Shown in pieces: positions 1 to 13,900 of a stretch of 64,000 bases of DNA. The position numbers were made by a program, and so were the translations under genes. Source of the stretch: Acanthochlamys bracteata (Eukaryota; Streptophyta; Magnoliopsida; Pandanales; Velloziaceae); assembly GCA_019914995.1 (NCBI GenBank), contig CM034137.1, positions 7,901,155-7,965,154 on the forward strand. Direction: 5' to 3'. The notes below the pieces were generated by a model that worked only from the letters and a program-made list of their open reading frames with translations, had not been told where the DNA came from and did no database searches. How positions within the stretch are numbered: the first letter of the stretch is position 1; the number at the start of each line of letters is the position of its first letter.

Positions 1-19
1 TTGTCACTTGTGCCTTTAT

Positions 20-388
20 ATGATAATGCTCGCCCTATTTTGGGGTGTGATTATCACCATCATATTTGTCACTATATTGTTTCTCTATACCGTCGTTATA
101 GGTATTACATCACGTCTGCGGCGAGACTGCTACCCTACTGTTTCGACGACGACGGCGACACCTGACATTAATGATGTTGAAGTTCCTATTTATTTATACG
201 TGGGCGGCAGCGAAGTATTAGAGCAGGAAGATGTTTGCTCGATTTGTATGGAAGAGTACAAAGAAGGCGACATCATAAGGAAACTGGTGCAATGCAACCA
301 CAAGTTTCATAAAGCCTGTATCGATAATTGGCTTATCTATCACTCTCACAAATCGTGCCCTTATTGTGCTACTATTGTTATTGGTTAA
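20..388 (+). CDS. Small RING-H2 finger protein, membrane-anchored (ATL-like E3 ubiquitin ligase)
   Basis: A single-exon reading frame of about 122 aa. A hydrophobic stretch fills roughly residues 1-30 (probable membrane anchor). A RING-H2 domain fills the C-terminal third: CSIC, then CNHKFHKAC, then CPYC, giving the C-C-C-H-H-C-C-C ligand order. Proteins of this build are usually RING E3 ligases that recruit E2 enzymes at membranes; substrates cannot be inferred. The frame stays open to the window edge, so the true start may lie upstream; the first ATG inside the window is used here. The family is often intronless, which fits. The RING is near the C terminus with almost no tail, which is shorter than typical ATL proteins. 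The domain call is firm; the ATL sub-family assignment is inference. Confidence 0.75.
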   Translation: MIMLALFWGVIITIIFVTILFLYTVVIGITSRLRRDCYPTVSTTTATPDINDVEVPIYLYVGGSEVLEQEDVCSICMEEYKEGDIIRKLVQCNHKFHKACIDNWLIYHSHKSCPYCATIVIG

Positions 389-1345
389 ATTAGGTCAAAA
401 CTTTTTACTAGGCATTTAATTTTCAGTACTATATTCAATTTTCAGATGTATTCAATCTTTTTGATCTTTGTTTGAGTTTTTTTTAATGGATCTAATCTCT
501 GATTGGGTTTTTCTTATTCATCTTTGACTCTACTTTTAACCAAGATTCAACCAAAGTGACTCGTGTTTATCTTTGTTTGATTCCACACATATATTTGGCT
601 AAACTTATTTGAATTTATCAGTTCAAATAAATAAAATTATATAGACAGAGAGATCGAATAGGTGAAGAAGAACACAGGTAGCAGAGTTATTAGTTAGGAT
701 TGTTTCATACTCATTGATCTCACTAGGTTAATTAATAAGCAAAGGTCTGATAATGGCGAATGTAGTCCTTGTACTTGTTTTAGAACTTGGCTGCAGTGAT
801 AGCAAAAGTTCCTCTTTTGTTTGGCAGCACATTGTAAAAGTTGAAATTTGTATTCTGCTAAGTACATTACAAATATATATTCAACTCCATTGATAGAACT
901 GCAAGTTATGGGTTCTAAGTTCACTTTACCCCTCACATACAGCTTCAACAAGAAATTTGAAAATTGTGAGTTTTCTTCATGCCTGAAGAACTTGGCAGTG
1001 TATAAAATGTGACACTTAAGATTCTTCCTTCAAGAAATTATATTCCACAAAATCAAGAACCTGTAGTACTTAGAAGCTCAGAAAATGTAAAACTCAACCA
1101 AAAAATGTAAGAACTAGCAGAAAACGATCATAATGTAAAACTCAACCAAAAATCATAATGTAAGTATTTATTTGTTCTGATATCTAATTGTTATAAAAAA
1201 TAAATAAAATCAAACAGTACTATCAACTTGATAGGGTTCTCTTTCAGGCTGGAGCACGGGTTCGCAACAAACAGGGCAGGAGGAAGAAAAGATAAGCAGA
1301 ACATTCATCAATGTTCCGGTAACCGCCGGGGAGAGAAGAGAAGCA
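389..1345. other. Intergenic, RING gene to PFD6
   Basis: AT-rich sequence without a convincing gene. It holds the RING gene 3' flank and the PFD6 promoter and leader. Short ORFs here have no recognisable domain. Confidence 0.6.
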
Positions 1346-3221
1346 ATGGCGTTGAAGGAGTTGCAGCAGGAGTTGGAGAACCAAGTTAACGCTCTATCCA
1401 AAACCCAGAAAGGTTCCATTTTTTATTCAAAATAATAGCTGGAGGTGTGATCTTTGAAGTTCTTGATTTCTACGATTTCGTTCTTTTTTTCCTTGATTTC
1501 TTGGGTTCTAGGGATTGATTTGGATCAATAGAATCTAAACAAAGGGAAAATATTCGTTTTTTTTTTTAGTTATTGAAATTTTTTTTGCGGTTATTTTGGG
1601 TTTATGATAGTGAGTACACAGAATGCCCTAAAATACTTTCTCAATTCTTTTGCCATTTTTTTGTTAATGCGGGGTTTGTTTGGTCAGGCTAATGTGGCCC
1701 ATTGGAGATTAAATAGTTGAATCTTCATGTTTGTGAAATTTACTGCAAAAGTTTGCTCTTTTTTATGGTTTCCTTGTGTTTATGCCATGGGCAAAGAGAC
1801 ATCAAGAATTGAATTGGTTCAAAATTTGAAGTAGACAAGTTTTACTCTTTGAATGGATTCGTTTATCTGCATTGTTTCAGTTTACTTTATCAATACGTAG
1901 AATGAAGAAAAGGGGAATCATCAGCTATAGAGTAATTCCTTAGCTTATGAGCAGACATAGCAAAGAACCACCAGGTGAGGAAGCAGTACACAATTCAGCT
2001 AAGTGAGAATGAGCTTGTATTGAAGGAGCTGGAGCTGCTTCAATTCAACCGGCCGGATGCCAATGTTTACAAGCTTATTGGGCCTGTGCTTGTGCAGCAA
2101 GATCTTGCAGAGGCCAATGCTAATGTCCGCAAGCGCATGGACCACATCTCCTCTGAGCTAAAGTGCCTTGACGGGACCCTCCAAGACCTTGAGGACCAGC
2201 AGAACTCCAAGCGTCAAGCTGTAAGACTAAATCTCCTTAATATTCTTCTGTTGTCTGTGAACTGTGTTGGAAAGCTGCAGATGCTGTTAGAAACTTGGAT
2301 GTACTGAAAGCTTGCTGGAAACGTGATATGCAAATGGTGCTTTAGACTTAATTGGATAATGGTTTTAAATGAAGGGGGTAGCATACAACTCTATTTATCT
2401 GGAGTATTTGATAATCGATAAAATAGCTCACATAATGTCCATGCTGTGTGCGTATGGCAAATAAAATCATTGAACTAGAGTAGTTATACTGATATATTAG
2501 ATAACTGTGTTGCATCACTTCATGAATACGAAGGCTAAATAGAAAAAAGAGGTAGTTGTCAGAGAATGCTGTTTCCATGGACCTGTATGCATAAATGTGA
2601 CAACATATTAGCTGACATGGTTGTTTATTTTATCTTGGAATTCCTAGCTCTGTTCTACGAGTCAATTTTGCTAGATATACCCCATAATGAGCTGATCCTT
2701 AGGCCTACTATGATTTCATCCATTCAATATTCACAGTGTCTTGTGCTGAGCAGAAGGTTACAGCCTCTTTAAAGTTTGAGCCTCTTCGAAGTTGTTATCC
2801 TCACTCTTCATATGTTGTGCTCATTTAGCTGTTCATTTGGCTTAGACTTTGAACACATCCATGCATTGACCTTAGGACAATAGGAGGAAAGAAACAGTTG
2901 GTAGATGAATTGGCATTTCAGATGAGTAAAAAAAAAAAAAATCACTATCCCACACCTGCACGGCATGTTGTTTCCTCAAAAGCAGCATCCTTAAGTGTAT
3001 CTTGGCCTTGACATGCAAAATGTTGTGTAACTGTTTTCATCCTGTTGAAGGACTACCAGATTGTTTACCTTCAAAAACTCTATTTTGTAGTCCAGTTTCT
3101 TGAATTTAGTTTTACTTTCAGGCAGGCATTGCAGTAACTAATTTGTTTCTTGTTTGATTTTCAGGTCTTGAAAGTACAACAGAGGCTTCAAGCTCTACAT
3201 ACGGGAAAATCCAAGTCGTAG
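1346..3221 (+). CDS. PFD6: Prefoldin subunit 6
   Basis: Three exons: 1346-1412, 1955-2220 and 3165-3221, all with GT..AG borders, joining in frame to 129 aa, the usual PFD6 length. The protein starts MALKELQQELENQVNALSK and runs through DIAKNHQVRKQYTIQLSENE, and its centre contains ANVYKLIGPVLVQQDLAEAN, the strongly conserved PFD6 core. The architecture is coiled coil, beta-hairpin, coiled coil, as in beta-type prefoldin subunits. PFD6 is part of the hetero-hexameric cytosolic prefoldin that hands unfolded actin and tubulin to the CCT chaperonin. The second intron (2221-3164) is long and holds no other gene that I can see. The ATG at 1346 is chosen because translation runs directly into the conserved N-terminal helix. 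No damage seen. Confidence 0.95.
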
Positions 3222-4928
3222 ATTCTTCTAAAACTTCACCATTCCAATATGTTCATCTTCTCCTCTTTTGTATAACTTTACTTGTAGTCTGGAAAGTCCT
3301 GATATGGACGTTGAATGGTGCTTAACGTGGTACTATTTGTGTACAAGGAATTGCATCTAGTTTGTGACTTCTAGAGAAATGATCTTGAATTTGAGGAAGA
3401 AATATTAAATGTTTGACACGATGTGATGAGAACTTTCTATAGTTTGCACCTTGCCTGAACAAACCATATGCATCAGAAAAAAAGAAGTAGATCTTGTTTT
3501 TGGCGTACTGGTTTCAATTTAAGTTTAGCGAGGATGTATTGGTTCAGCTGTTCTTGTTCCATAACTTGTGATGAATGCTTTCTCTGTTGCAGTCAAATGA
3601 TGGCTGTTTAATAACTAGTTATAGGCCCTCGTGCTTTTGTGCTCTTAATTTCTCTATGTATAAACATAGTTTTTGTTCTGTCAAGTTTTGCCATGAGTTT
3701 TGATTGACCAAATCCTTCTGTAGTAGAGACCAATATTTGGTAATTCATGTCTTCTGGTGTAATTGTCCTACAGGCGCTAAGTAATCATTTTCTTTTATGC
3801 ACTGGAGCAAGCTGTCTGATTTGAGTCGTAACAAAACTTGTTATTTCATGGACACCTGCAACTCAAACTACAGCATAGAATTGTTTATATGTATAGGTTG
3901 AAATCTTACGAGGTTTTGTTTCCAGATGTTATGAGGATTTGTTTCCGGTGCTGTTCCCGGCGATCAAGTGTACGGTGTTTTCAGTCGGTTGCTGACATGT
4001 TCCAAGTTGCAGGCAGGTTTACTAAACTGGTAGTTCAATTGACTGCATTTTACACATGCGGACATTTGTTGGAAAGATTAGGGACTAAGCAAGTGAAACA
4101 ACAACTTACTAGCTAAGCAAGTTATTCCTACTACTTGGTCACTAAGAAATAAATGTATGAGTTTTAGCTTTTAGTGTTTTGAAACTCTGGAAACTCAACA
4201 AAGACTTGAACTTTTCATTTGAGTAGGGAACATTATTAATAAAGTTTATCAAACATTTTGAAAAAAATTTTAAATTCGTCAACTTAAAAACTCGTATTTG
4301 AATAAGTTTTATATTTTATAATAATATTTTATATAATTAAAATAAAAAATTTAAAAAGCACAAACACTAAAGACTGTTGAAAGCCAAAGACGGCCAGCTC
4401 ATGTAAAAGCAGCGAGTGCTGTTCACCACTTTCAGTCGCGCCTTTTTTCTACAAATCACAGGTTTCATTTGTTTGCTTTCATCTATAAAGCAAAATTCAC
4501 ATGCCGTATTTCACTTCGATTCATTAGATTTATATTTTAAAACTTTTTTCTATACAATCGGTTTGTTTTGATTATTAACGGCTTAGTAATTTAGTATATG
4601 ATTGAATGGAATATTAATATAACTCTTTTTCGAACTATATAATTCAATTACATACTACAATTATTTATCAGCCACGATTTTAGGGAACTGAAAAAAAAGA
4701 AGTTTAGTTGGATAATTTTGCAAATAAAATTTTCCCGCCATGCTTCCACTACTGCTTCGCTCATCAGTTCTTCTTCTTTTTCTTCTCTGAATTTCTTTTA
4801 TTTGCTTTTTTGTTTCCCAAAAGCGAAAAAGCAAGAAATCGAGAAAGCAAGCAATCAGAAATCATAAAGCAACCAAAGATGTTCGATTTATATACAACTC
4901 ACGAGATATCTCTAAAAGATTCAAACAA
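3222..4928. other. Intergenic, PFD6 to callose synthase
   Basis: No gene recognised. The 4250-4360 part is very AT-rich and flanked by related short inverted words (see findings). A pyrimidine-rich tract near 4765-4800 probably lies in the callose synthase promoter or leader. Confidence 0.5.
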
Positions 4929-7900
4929 ATGGCAAAAGATTCAGAGATCGAGATCGTCGCTGACGGTGATGAAGACGTGCAGGGACAGTCCAGATACCGC
5001 GGGAACACTGGTTCTGCTGACGTCGCACACTCGGCACCGAAGAGGGTTTCTTTATATTCACCGAGGCCGTTTGAGAGCGAGAAGTTGCCGCCGACGTTGG
5101 CTACAGAGATACGGAGGTTTCTGAGAGTGGCTAATCTGATTGAAGCTGAGTCGCCGCGTGTTGCTTACCTATGTGAGATTTATGAAGTTTGATTGATTAA
5201 ATTTGGTTCTTGTTGGTGAAATTGGTGTAAAAATGTTTTCTTTCTCTTTTTCTTGAGAGAAAAGTTTTGAGCTTAGGTGTTTTTAGTTTTATAACTAGAA
5301 ACCAGAAAGCGATAAGATTGTTCATTGTTGATGAAATTGGTGTAGAATGTTTAAAAAAATATATATTAATAATAATATTATTATAGCTTTTCCGTGTAAG
5401 TTAAATGATTCACTCAGTTTTCAAGTCAAATTCACAAGCTAAAAAGATCATATCTGTCTAAAATTTGCCCACTAAGAGTAAGCTCCGTTGTGATAAAGTT
5501 TAATGATCACAATTTTGCAAATGTAGAGGCTATGTTTCGTAGTAATAATGTATATTCGCCTTTCAATTAAATTGGCAGAAATTTTTTCTCATCAAGGCAA
5601 ACTGTGTTGCAGGTCGCTTCCATGCCTTTGAAAAGGCTCATACTATGGATCCCAAATCAAGTTGTCGGGGTGTTCCACAATTCAAAACCAAACTTCTTCA
5701 GAGACTTTTACAGGTTCTTGTGATTCTATTGGATTTTAAAAGATATGGATGTCACTAATTGGGTCTATCTTCTATGTGACTGTCTGCTCCAATAAATTTG
5801 CTTTTTTCATGTTCTTCAAAAACCAAGCGACATGTACCTTGATTCATATATGTCTTAACAATGCTAAACTTATTTTCCTTTTATTTCTCTGTTTTAGTAA
5901 ACATTTATCAATGTGTATGATTGAGGCATTTATACTTTATAATGTTCTTGTCTCACCATTTAGTGCTTGCTTATGTAGATTATCATTGTAGCTTCTTCCT
6001 CTTTTTGAGCCATTTATTGTGTTCTACTATGTTTAATTACAGTGAAATTCATTGTTGTTGATGATAGGATGAGGAGGTTACAGTCCAGAGGCGAAGAGCT
6101 AAAAGTGATGCCCGGGAGTTGAAATCATTCTACTACAAGTAAGAATCTCAACTACAGTATATCCAAATGCTACCTGACAGTAGAGCCCTAATCAAAGTGC
6201 AACCTGGTGATTTGCTCTTTTGATGGTGGGATCTAAGCACAACCAAGGATGCTAATAGAGTAGTAGCATAAATTCACTAGAAGTATGGAATCATGTAACT
6301 TTCAGTATTCTGCAAGTCCAGGAAGCAGGATGCAATGTGGCAATTTTTCCTATGTGCTATAATAGCTAATATATTTTCTGTTTTTTTTCTAATAGAAAGA
6401 AGAATACTGAAATTGCATCTGTGATTTTTGAAGTTTTGAAGGCAGTTCTTTCTGAAGCTGGTCCTGAGGTTTGTATCCTTTAAGTCTTAATACAGACTTA
6501 CTCTGTTCCATCTTTCTTCATTCAGTCTACATTACTTTATACCATCCATCATTGATATTTCTGTTTTGTTGAAACAGATGCTTGCCATCAAAGAAAGATT
6601 GTATCCATATGTACCTTATAACATCCTTCCGCTTGATGCTCGAGGTGGCCAATATGCTATCATGTGTCTTCCTGAGGTAAAAGACAGACAAAATGATTTT
6701 ACTTCTTCTTCATTGCTTCCATGATAGAAGTTGCACTGCTGATTACATTATCAAATTAAATATTCAAAGATCCAAGTCCTCATGTCATGTTGCAATCTGT
6801 AAATGCCTTTGATGCCACTTGTGGTGCTTGTTGCTGAAATAAATGTCTACAACTCTTGCGGCATGCAGGTTAAAGCTGCAGTTGCAGCTATTCGTAATGT
6901 CAGAGGTCTTCCTTTACCGGATAATATTCAAGAGAGCACAAACTCTATGGATATACTTGATTGGCTGCAATGCTGGTTTGGATTTCAGGTAGTGGTTCTT
7001 TTTACTTATCTTGTGCAATGCTAGTATTGATTTGACAGGTTTTCTTTGTCCTGCGTTATTTCTGCTTCAAGGTTATATTGCAGAAGCATCTTGTCCATAT
7101 ATATATATATGGGGAGGGATAAGGGCATACTTGGCTAATAATGAAACTTTTTCTCCTTGCTTATTCAGAAAGGAAATGTAGCTAACCAGCGGGAACACTT
7201 GATTTTACTGCTTGCTAATATCCATGTCAGAGAGACCCCAAAGCCACTATCAATGCTGAAGGTTCTTAGAAACTCCGGTTCTTCAGTCTTTCTTTTTTTT
7301 CAATCATCTGCTGAAGTTCGTTTCTGTTTTAGCTTGATGACAGAGCTGTGGATGAGCTCGTTGCAAAGATATTTCAGAATTACATCAACTGGTCTGAGTT
7401 TCTAGGACGGCAAAAAAATATTTTGTGAGTGGTTGTCGTTTACCTATTCACAATATAGATAACAGTTACAATAATTTAATCCTATGAATTTTTTCTCCTT
7501 ATTTGATTGGCCTTCCTTTTCCTTTTATGGAATCAGGTTACCACCTATAAAGCAGGAAGCCCAACAGTATAAGCTGCTGTACATTTGCCTTTATCTTCTG
7601 ATATGGGGGGAAGCGTCAAACTTGAGGCTAATGCCAGAATGCCTCTGCTATATCTTTCACCATGTAACATGCTGTTTACATCTTATTTCAGATGATATTT
7701 CTTTGGACCAAATATTTTATTGTTTTCAGTCAAAGTAATAGCTAATTGTGAACAATGCATTCATACAATCCAATTAAATCAATAGATAATTTATTATTTT
7801 CATCTTATATATGCCAGGAAGGATAATCTAGTTTCTTTTCCTTCTATCCTTTCCAATGTTGATTTTATGGTTCATAAGCTGGCCGTTATATAATTTAAAC

Positions 7901-10900
7901 TCTTAACATGGAAATCCAAATAATTATCCAGGAAACATTTTTGCTTTTGTTTTTAGGATGTATACTCACCTTCAAACAGCACTTGAAGGCCTTGAGCTTT
8001 TCCAATCAGATATGTGTTTCCCTCTTTCTGAGGAGGAACTGTGTTAAGGTTTCTTGCCTCTAGGTTCTCAAGGAAGAGCATAATTTAGGTGAATTCTAGG
8101 GCTTTCTGTTACATGTATATGTGATTTTCATGTCTCAGCCACTATAGTGTAAGTGCTCCACTTTAGTGTTACTTGACTCTCTCACCAGACTTTTTTTCCT
8201 TTCTCCACTGAGGTCATAGTCAAGTATACGGGTAACATGCGTGACGCTGTACCGAATCTTATGGTAAATCTTGACTTAAGGATGGTTTAATATACTTGCA
8301 GCTATGTGTTTACACTGCATCATATTCACTTTATTCTGATTTTGTTTGTTTTTTTTTTCAGATGGCATATGAATTATACGGAGTTTTGTCTTCTGCTGTC
8401 AGTCTGAATACTGGGCAGAAGGTTGTACCAGCATATGGAGGAGAATCTGAATCTTTTCTTAAGAACGTTATTAGCCCAATTTACAGGGTCATATACGAGG
8501 TGGATTTTACTTTCACTTCCTCAAGTCCGCGAATTTTCATTTCCTCATGTTGATATCTTTACATGTTGATCGATAATTGAAGGAAGCTCGGAGAAACAGA
8601 AGAGAACACTCTGATCATTCTACATGGAGAAATTATGATGATCTGAATGAATTTTTCTGGTCAGGGTTTATTAATTTTCCCAGCTAATGTCTTTTGAACT
8701 TTACAGGTTCCCACTTTACTTGACATTATCCTCCTATTTGTTCTTGTGGAGCTGCAGGTCTGTTGATTGTTTCAAGCTGGGATGGCCCATGCGCCTAGAA
8801 AGCAGTTTCTTCTGCATCAAGTCTGCCAGAGGTCGTGCAAGTAGTTCTCAGGTTTAAATACACGTTCCTCTTTGCTATATATATTTGATGGTGTAATGGT
8901 AGCTGGAATATGGTGCTTTATGTTTTAGTTAGTCCCAGGTATAATTTTTAGCATTTTCTGGACCTTGATGTCTGAATTAATTAAATAATAGCATTTTTTT
9001 GTAGGATTTAGTAAGTATGATTTGACATCAGCATCAAAGTACTGTATCTTCTCAAAAAAAAAAAGCATCAAACTAACTGGTGATTGTAAAGATAGTGTTT
9101 CAGTTAGAAGTTCGCAAATCTTGTGTTTTTCAGTATAAGTAAGTTGATGGAATGTCCAGAACTTGGAAGGTCTTGGCGAAGAAAGTCCTTAAAATTGGTC
9201 TCATTTTTAGTTGCACGAATGGAAGTATTCCTGAATCATTTTGTAACATATAGGGTGAATTGATATGTTCTGATGAAAATTGCTCTTGTTAGTCTTTGTC
9301 TCATATTTTATCTTTTGGCAGCTAGGCTGCACAAGATGAGATTCATGAAAGCAAATGGCTGGGCAAGACAAATTTTGTTGAAATGAGATCATTTTTGCAG
9401 CTTTTTAGAAGCTTCCATCGAATGTGGACATTTCTTATACTAACTCTCCAGGTAATGGTACACAAACACAAAATTTGAACTTTTTTAGATTGGATATGCT
9501 CATTGATGCATTGACGTTGCTTACATTCAGGTATTGTTGATTATGGCATGGCAAGATCTGGACTCTCCATTGCAATTATTTGATTCAACAGTTTTTAATG
9601 ATATTTTGAGCATATTCATAACCAATGCCATTCTTCAGTTTGTACAAGGTCAGATAATAAGATCTTGGATTCTTGAATTTGTGATGTGTATTGTGCTCTG
9701 GATCCATTTATTAAATGCTCCTGGCTTTTCGAGTCTTTATGATGACAAATACAAGAAAAGAGAGTTTATGAAAATTTCTTGAGTAGTGTTTGCACTGATG
9801 AAGATCAGAATGAATATTTGCATCTCCTGTTGAGATATCTCCATTTATGCGTAATTCTGGAGTTTCCATATTTGTAGGTTACAAAATGTAAGACATACGA
9901 AAGATCAATTTAATGTAAATGTAGCTCATAAAAAAGTATTTATTCTAGGTAACTTAAAGATCTTGACAATGTCTAGCTGGGTGGGTTTATACACCCTGGT
10001 CTCCTGTTCAAGACTTGGTTGATTATGTTCATTCATCTTCCACTTTTTGCAACAGTTTCTTGTTGTTATCATCCACTTTTCTTGGGTATAAAGTAGTGAT
10101 CAAGATCTTGCATTAGTCTAATACATTTATTACGTATGAGTTCACAGACCTTCCATTTTGTTTATTTATGCAGCGTCTCTTGACATTGCTTTTTCATGGA
10201 AAGCAAGGCACACAATGAGTTACAACAGGAAACTAAGATTCAAGCTGAAACTATTAGCTGCTACAATCTGGATGATTGCACTCCCGGTTTCTTATGCTAG
10301 TTCACAGAGGAATTCCAGTTGTTCAACAGAAAATACTGGGAGTAGTCTTGATCATTTCTGTTTGACACCTTACATCATTATCTCTGCAATTTATTTGACA
10401 AGCAATGCTGTTGGGATGACTCTATTTTTCGTTCCTGCACTGAAAAATTACATTGAGACTTCAAACTGGCAGCTTTGTAAAATTTTATCATGGTGGGCTC
10501 AGGTATTTCACAAGCTTAGGTATCTGCTTATGAAAAATCTTGACCAGTGCTTTTGGGTTACTGACTTCAAAATATTTTGTTCACATTTTTACTTGGAGTT
10601 TATTTTAATTGTCAGTACATTTATTCTACCGGATGTTTGAAATTATGTTGTGTGACTAAGACAGATTGTTGCACTTAAAATGGAAATTAAGAAAATTAAA
10701 ATAGATGGGTGTGCAAATAAAGACTGAGGTTTGGTTTTTGCCTCTAGAAGCATAAACGAAGGTCTACCAATTTCATAAAAAAAGTATGACTTCCTTTCCT
10801 AGTCATTACATGCGTATGCTATGTTATCTAATTCTTATGCTGCTATTTGAGTACCTCCTTGTCTTCTCTTGACTGAGAGTCTCAGATGGTCTATTTTTTT

Positions 10901-13900
10901 CATGTATTCTTGACCCAATTACACTTGCGTTCATGAGTATGTTCTCTTCTCCATGCAGGCTGAATTGTTCGTTGGACGAGGGATGCATGAGGACCAAGTA
11001 TCCGTCCTAAAGTAATTTCTTAAGCTGTGCTTGTTAATGCATGTTTCTTGCAGATTCCAAATTTTTTGTGCAATGTATGCATTTATGAACTATCCTAATA
11101 TAATGAACTTTAGTGTCATTCGAATGCTATTATTTTGGCAATTTTCAGGTACACAATTTTTTGGATTATCCTTTTGTCAAGCAAAATTTTATTTAGCTAT
11201 TACTTTGAGGTAATTCACCAAAGCTCTTGCCTTATGTGGTTTACTTGCTTAATGTAATTCATCTTTATGTACCTAAGAAATAGTTATTGAGACACCAAAT
11301 AGATAATCTCAACATGTGTCTTCAATTCTCAAAATTAACTTTCATGAATTTGTGGTGTTTCTTTAATATGTAAGGCACAAGTTTTAAATGTTACCTTTTC
11401 AATTTCTCTGCTTCTAAATATGCAGATAAAGCCTCTTATAGAGCCAACAAAGCAAATGATGAAAATTAGTGTTATCCGCTATGACTGGCATGAGCTTTTT
11501 CCATATGGTAACACCAAACTGCATGATATTTCAAATCTGTAACAAGGAAAAGTTTAGTGTTTGACTTTTTGAAAATTTTAATTTTAGTTAAAAGCAATGC
11601 TGGAGCAATTTTATCTATTTGGTCTCCTGTAATTCTTGTAAGTATGCTTTTCTAGCTTTCTTCTCTAATTTGCCAATGGCCCTACCCACCCTTAAAGTAC
11701 TTTTGAGACTTATCTCTAAGAAGTTATTCTTCTGTCTTGCGACAATGCAGGTTTACTTTATGGACACACAGATCTGGTATTCAATTTTCTGTACTATCTT
11801 TGGTGGTGTTTATGGCATACTTCATCATCTTGGTGAGGTAGGATGCTTTATCATGATTTGTTATTATTTGTTAGCATGAATTCCATGCAACTATTCAGTA
11901 GTTGGCTTGAGGCCTTATTATTTACTATGCTACTGCCTAACAGATACGTACAATGCGAATGTTCAGAAGTCGATTCCAGGACCTACCTATGGCATTCAGT
12001 TCTTTGCTTATTCCTCAAAACGTTTTGAAGAAAGCCACAAAATTTGAAAAGCTCTTGCGAGATAAAAATGTCAAGGTCTGCAATAGTTTCCTCACAGGCT
12101 GAATATTTCATCTTGTATGGATATGAGTGTGTTCCCTCCTTTAAACTTTTTAACTGTCAACTATTCTAGGATCCAAAAATCCAAACAAAGGAACTTGTTA
12201 AGTTCGCTGTAGTGTGGAATCATATTGTCAGTAGTTTTCGGAAGGAAGATTTAATAAGCAATAGGTATGCAAGTGTTTTGCGCCCTTTGTTCTCAACAAT
12301 AGTGCTTCCTATTAGAAAATTCAGCGGTCTTTTCTTGGTACAGGGAGATGGATTTGATGGTTATGCCATTATCACAAAATTTGACATCTGGTCCTGCCCG
12401 ATGGCCATTGTTTCTCTTGGCTAGTAAGGTTTGTACATTCCTAAACTACGAGAGGCTGTCCTACCTCAATTGTATTATTCCTGAATGATCTTGCTATATT
12501 GTGACAGTTATCAACAGCTATATACATGGCTAGAGATTTTTCTGGGAGGTATGAGCAACTATATCGAAAAATACGAAGAGACAGCTACATGTTTTGTGCT
12601 ATTAATGAGTGTTATACATCGTTGAAGAATATCATCACAGCTCTTGTTGTTGGTGGATTGGAGAAAAGGTAAATTACTTCCAGGTCTACCTTTATGCATT
12701 AGAAGTTTCTCTGCATATATGCATATTTGATAAATTCATTATTTATGATTTACAGATATTATTAATTTAATGTTCTTTTTCTCAAGCATCATTGATGTCA
12801 TATGAGTAGTTTACAGGATGGTAGCTGCTATCTTTTTGGAAATAGATGCAAGCATTGAAAGCTCTACTCTTCTCGAGGATTTCAAGATGCATGAGCTGCC
12901 TGCTCTGAATGATAAGTTCATCGAGCTACTTCATGTGCTGGTACTGCCAATTTATTTTTAAATTTTAAAAAATTTTTTTTTGGTTTCCAGTTCTTCCTTT
13001 CATGAAAAATGTTTCCTTTTGTGCTTGATATTCTTTCAGCTCGAGAATCAAGATGTTTGTCGACATAGATTAGTTATTTTGCTTCAAGATATCTTTGAGA
13101 TTTTTACCAAAGATGTGATGGTAAATGCTCACAGGTAAGAGAGTCTTGGGTCCCTTTCTTCTTTTCTTGTTATTTGTGTGAAAGCACTGAGTCTTGCACC
13201 AACCAAACCTGTGCAGAATACTTGATTCTATTGACGATAATCAAAGTCTGAGTTTAGATGGTGATGTTTTTACCATCCTTCATCAGCAACAGCAATTGTT
13301 CACTTCAACTGATCCTATACCTGTCATTCATTTCCCTTTATCAGATAGTTGGGGGTTGAAAGAAGAGGTATGGGCTAGTTTATATTGCAGCATCCTGTAC
13401 AGCATTTTGAGGCAACTCACTACAGTTGTCTGGCAGGTGAAGAGGCTCTATTTGTTGCTTTCTGTCAAAGAGAAGGCTCTGGATGTTCCTGCCAACTCTG
13501 AAGCCCGTCGACGAATATCCTTTTTTGCGACGTCCCTTTTTATGGATATGCCTAGTGCTCCAAAAGTACGGAATATGCTGTCTTTCAGGTTACAAATCCA
13601 TCTCTCATGTACTGTAGAGTTTTTATGGAAGTGAATGATGATATAAAGAAAAACGAGCAAACAGTTGGACAGTTAATCAATGGCAGGAAGCGCAAAGCAA
13701 TGAATTTTATCCATCAATTTAATGCACCAAAATAACTTCATATATCATAGAAATATGAGGAAACTTGAAATTGTTGTCATATAATTTTACAAGCAAATGA
13801 TTCTGTAGTGCCATGGATGGTTAGTCATCATTACACTATATATGCTTCTATTGTTCATTAAAGCCATCCCAAGTATTGCTCGACTCTCTTGCTTGATTCA

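Noticed and set aside
3838..4116. 92-codon plus-strand frame downstream of PFD6
   Set aside because: No recognisable domain, no splice partners; composition like intergenic DNA.
4708..5124. 138-codon plus-strand frame overlapping the callose synthase first exon
   Set aside because: It is in another frame, begins with a non-ATG codon, and the protein is low-complexity. The ATG at 4929 leads into conserved callose synthase sequence.
7098..7111. Short TA microsatellite in callose synthase intron
   Set aside because: Ordinary simple repeat without further signal.
7664..8361. Possible extra callose synthase exon around 7950-8050 (open stretch rich in Leu/Phe)
   Set aside because: Exons 9 and 10 join exactly at the conserved YIFHH-MAYEL border, so the stretch is intron.
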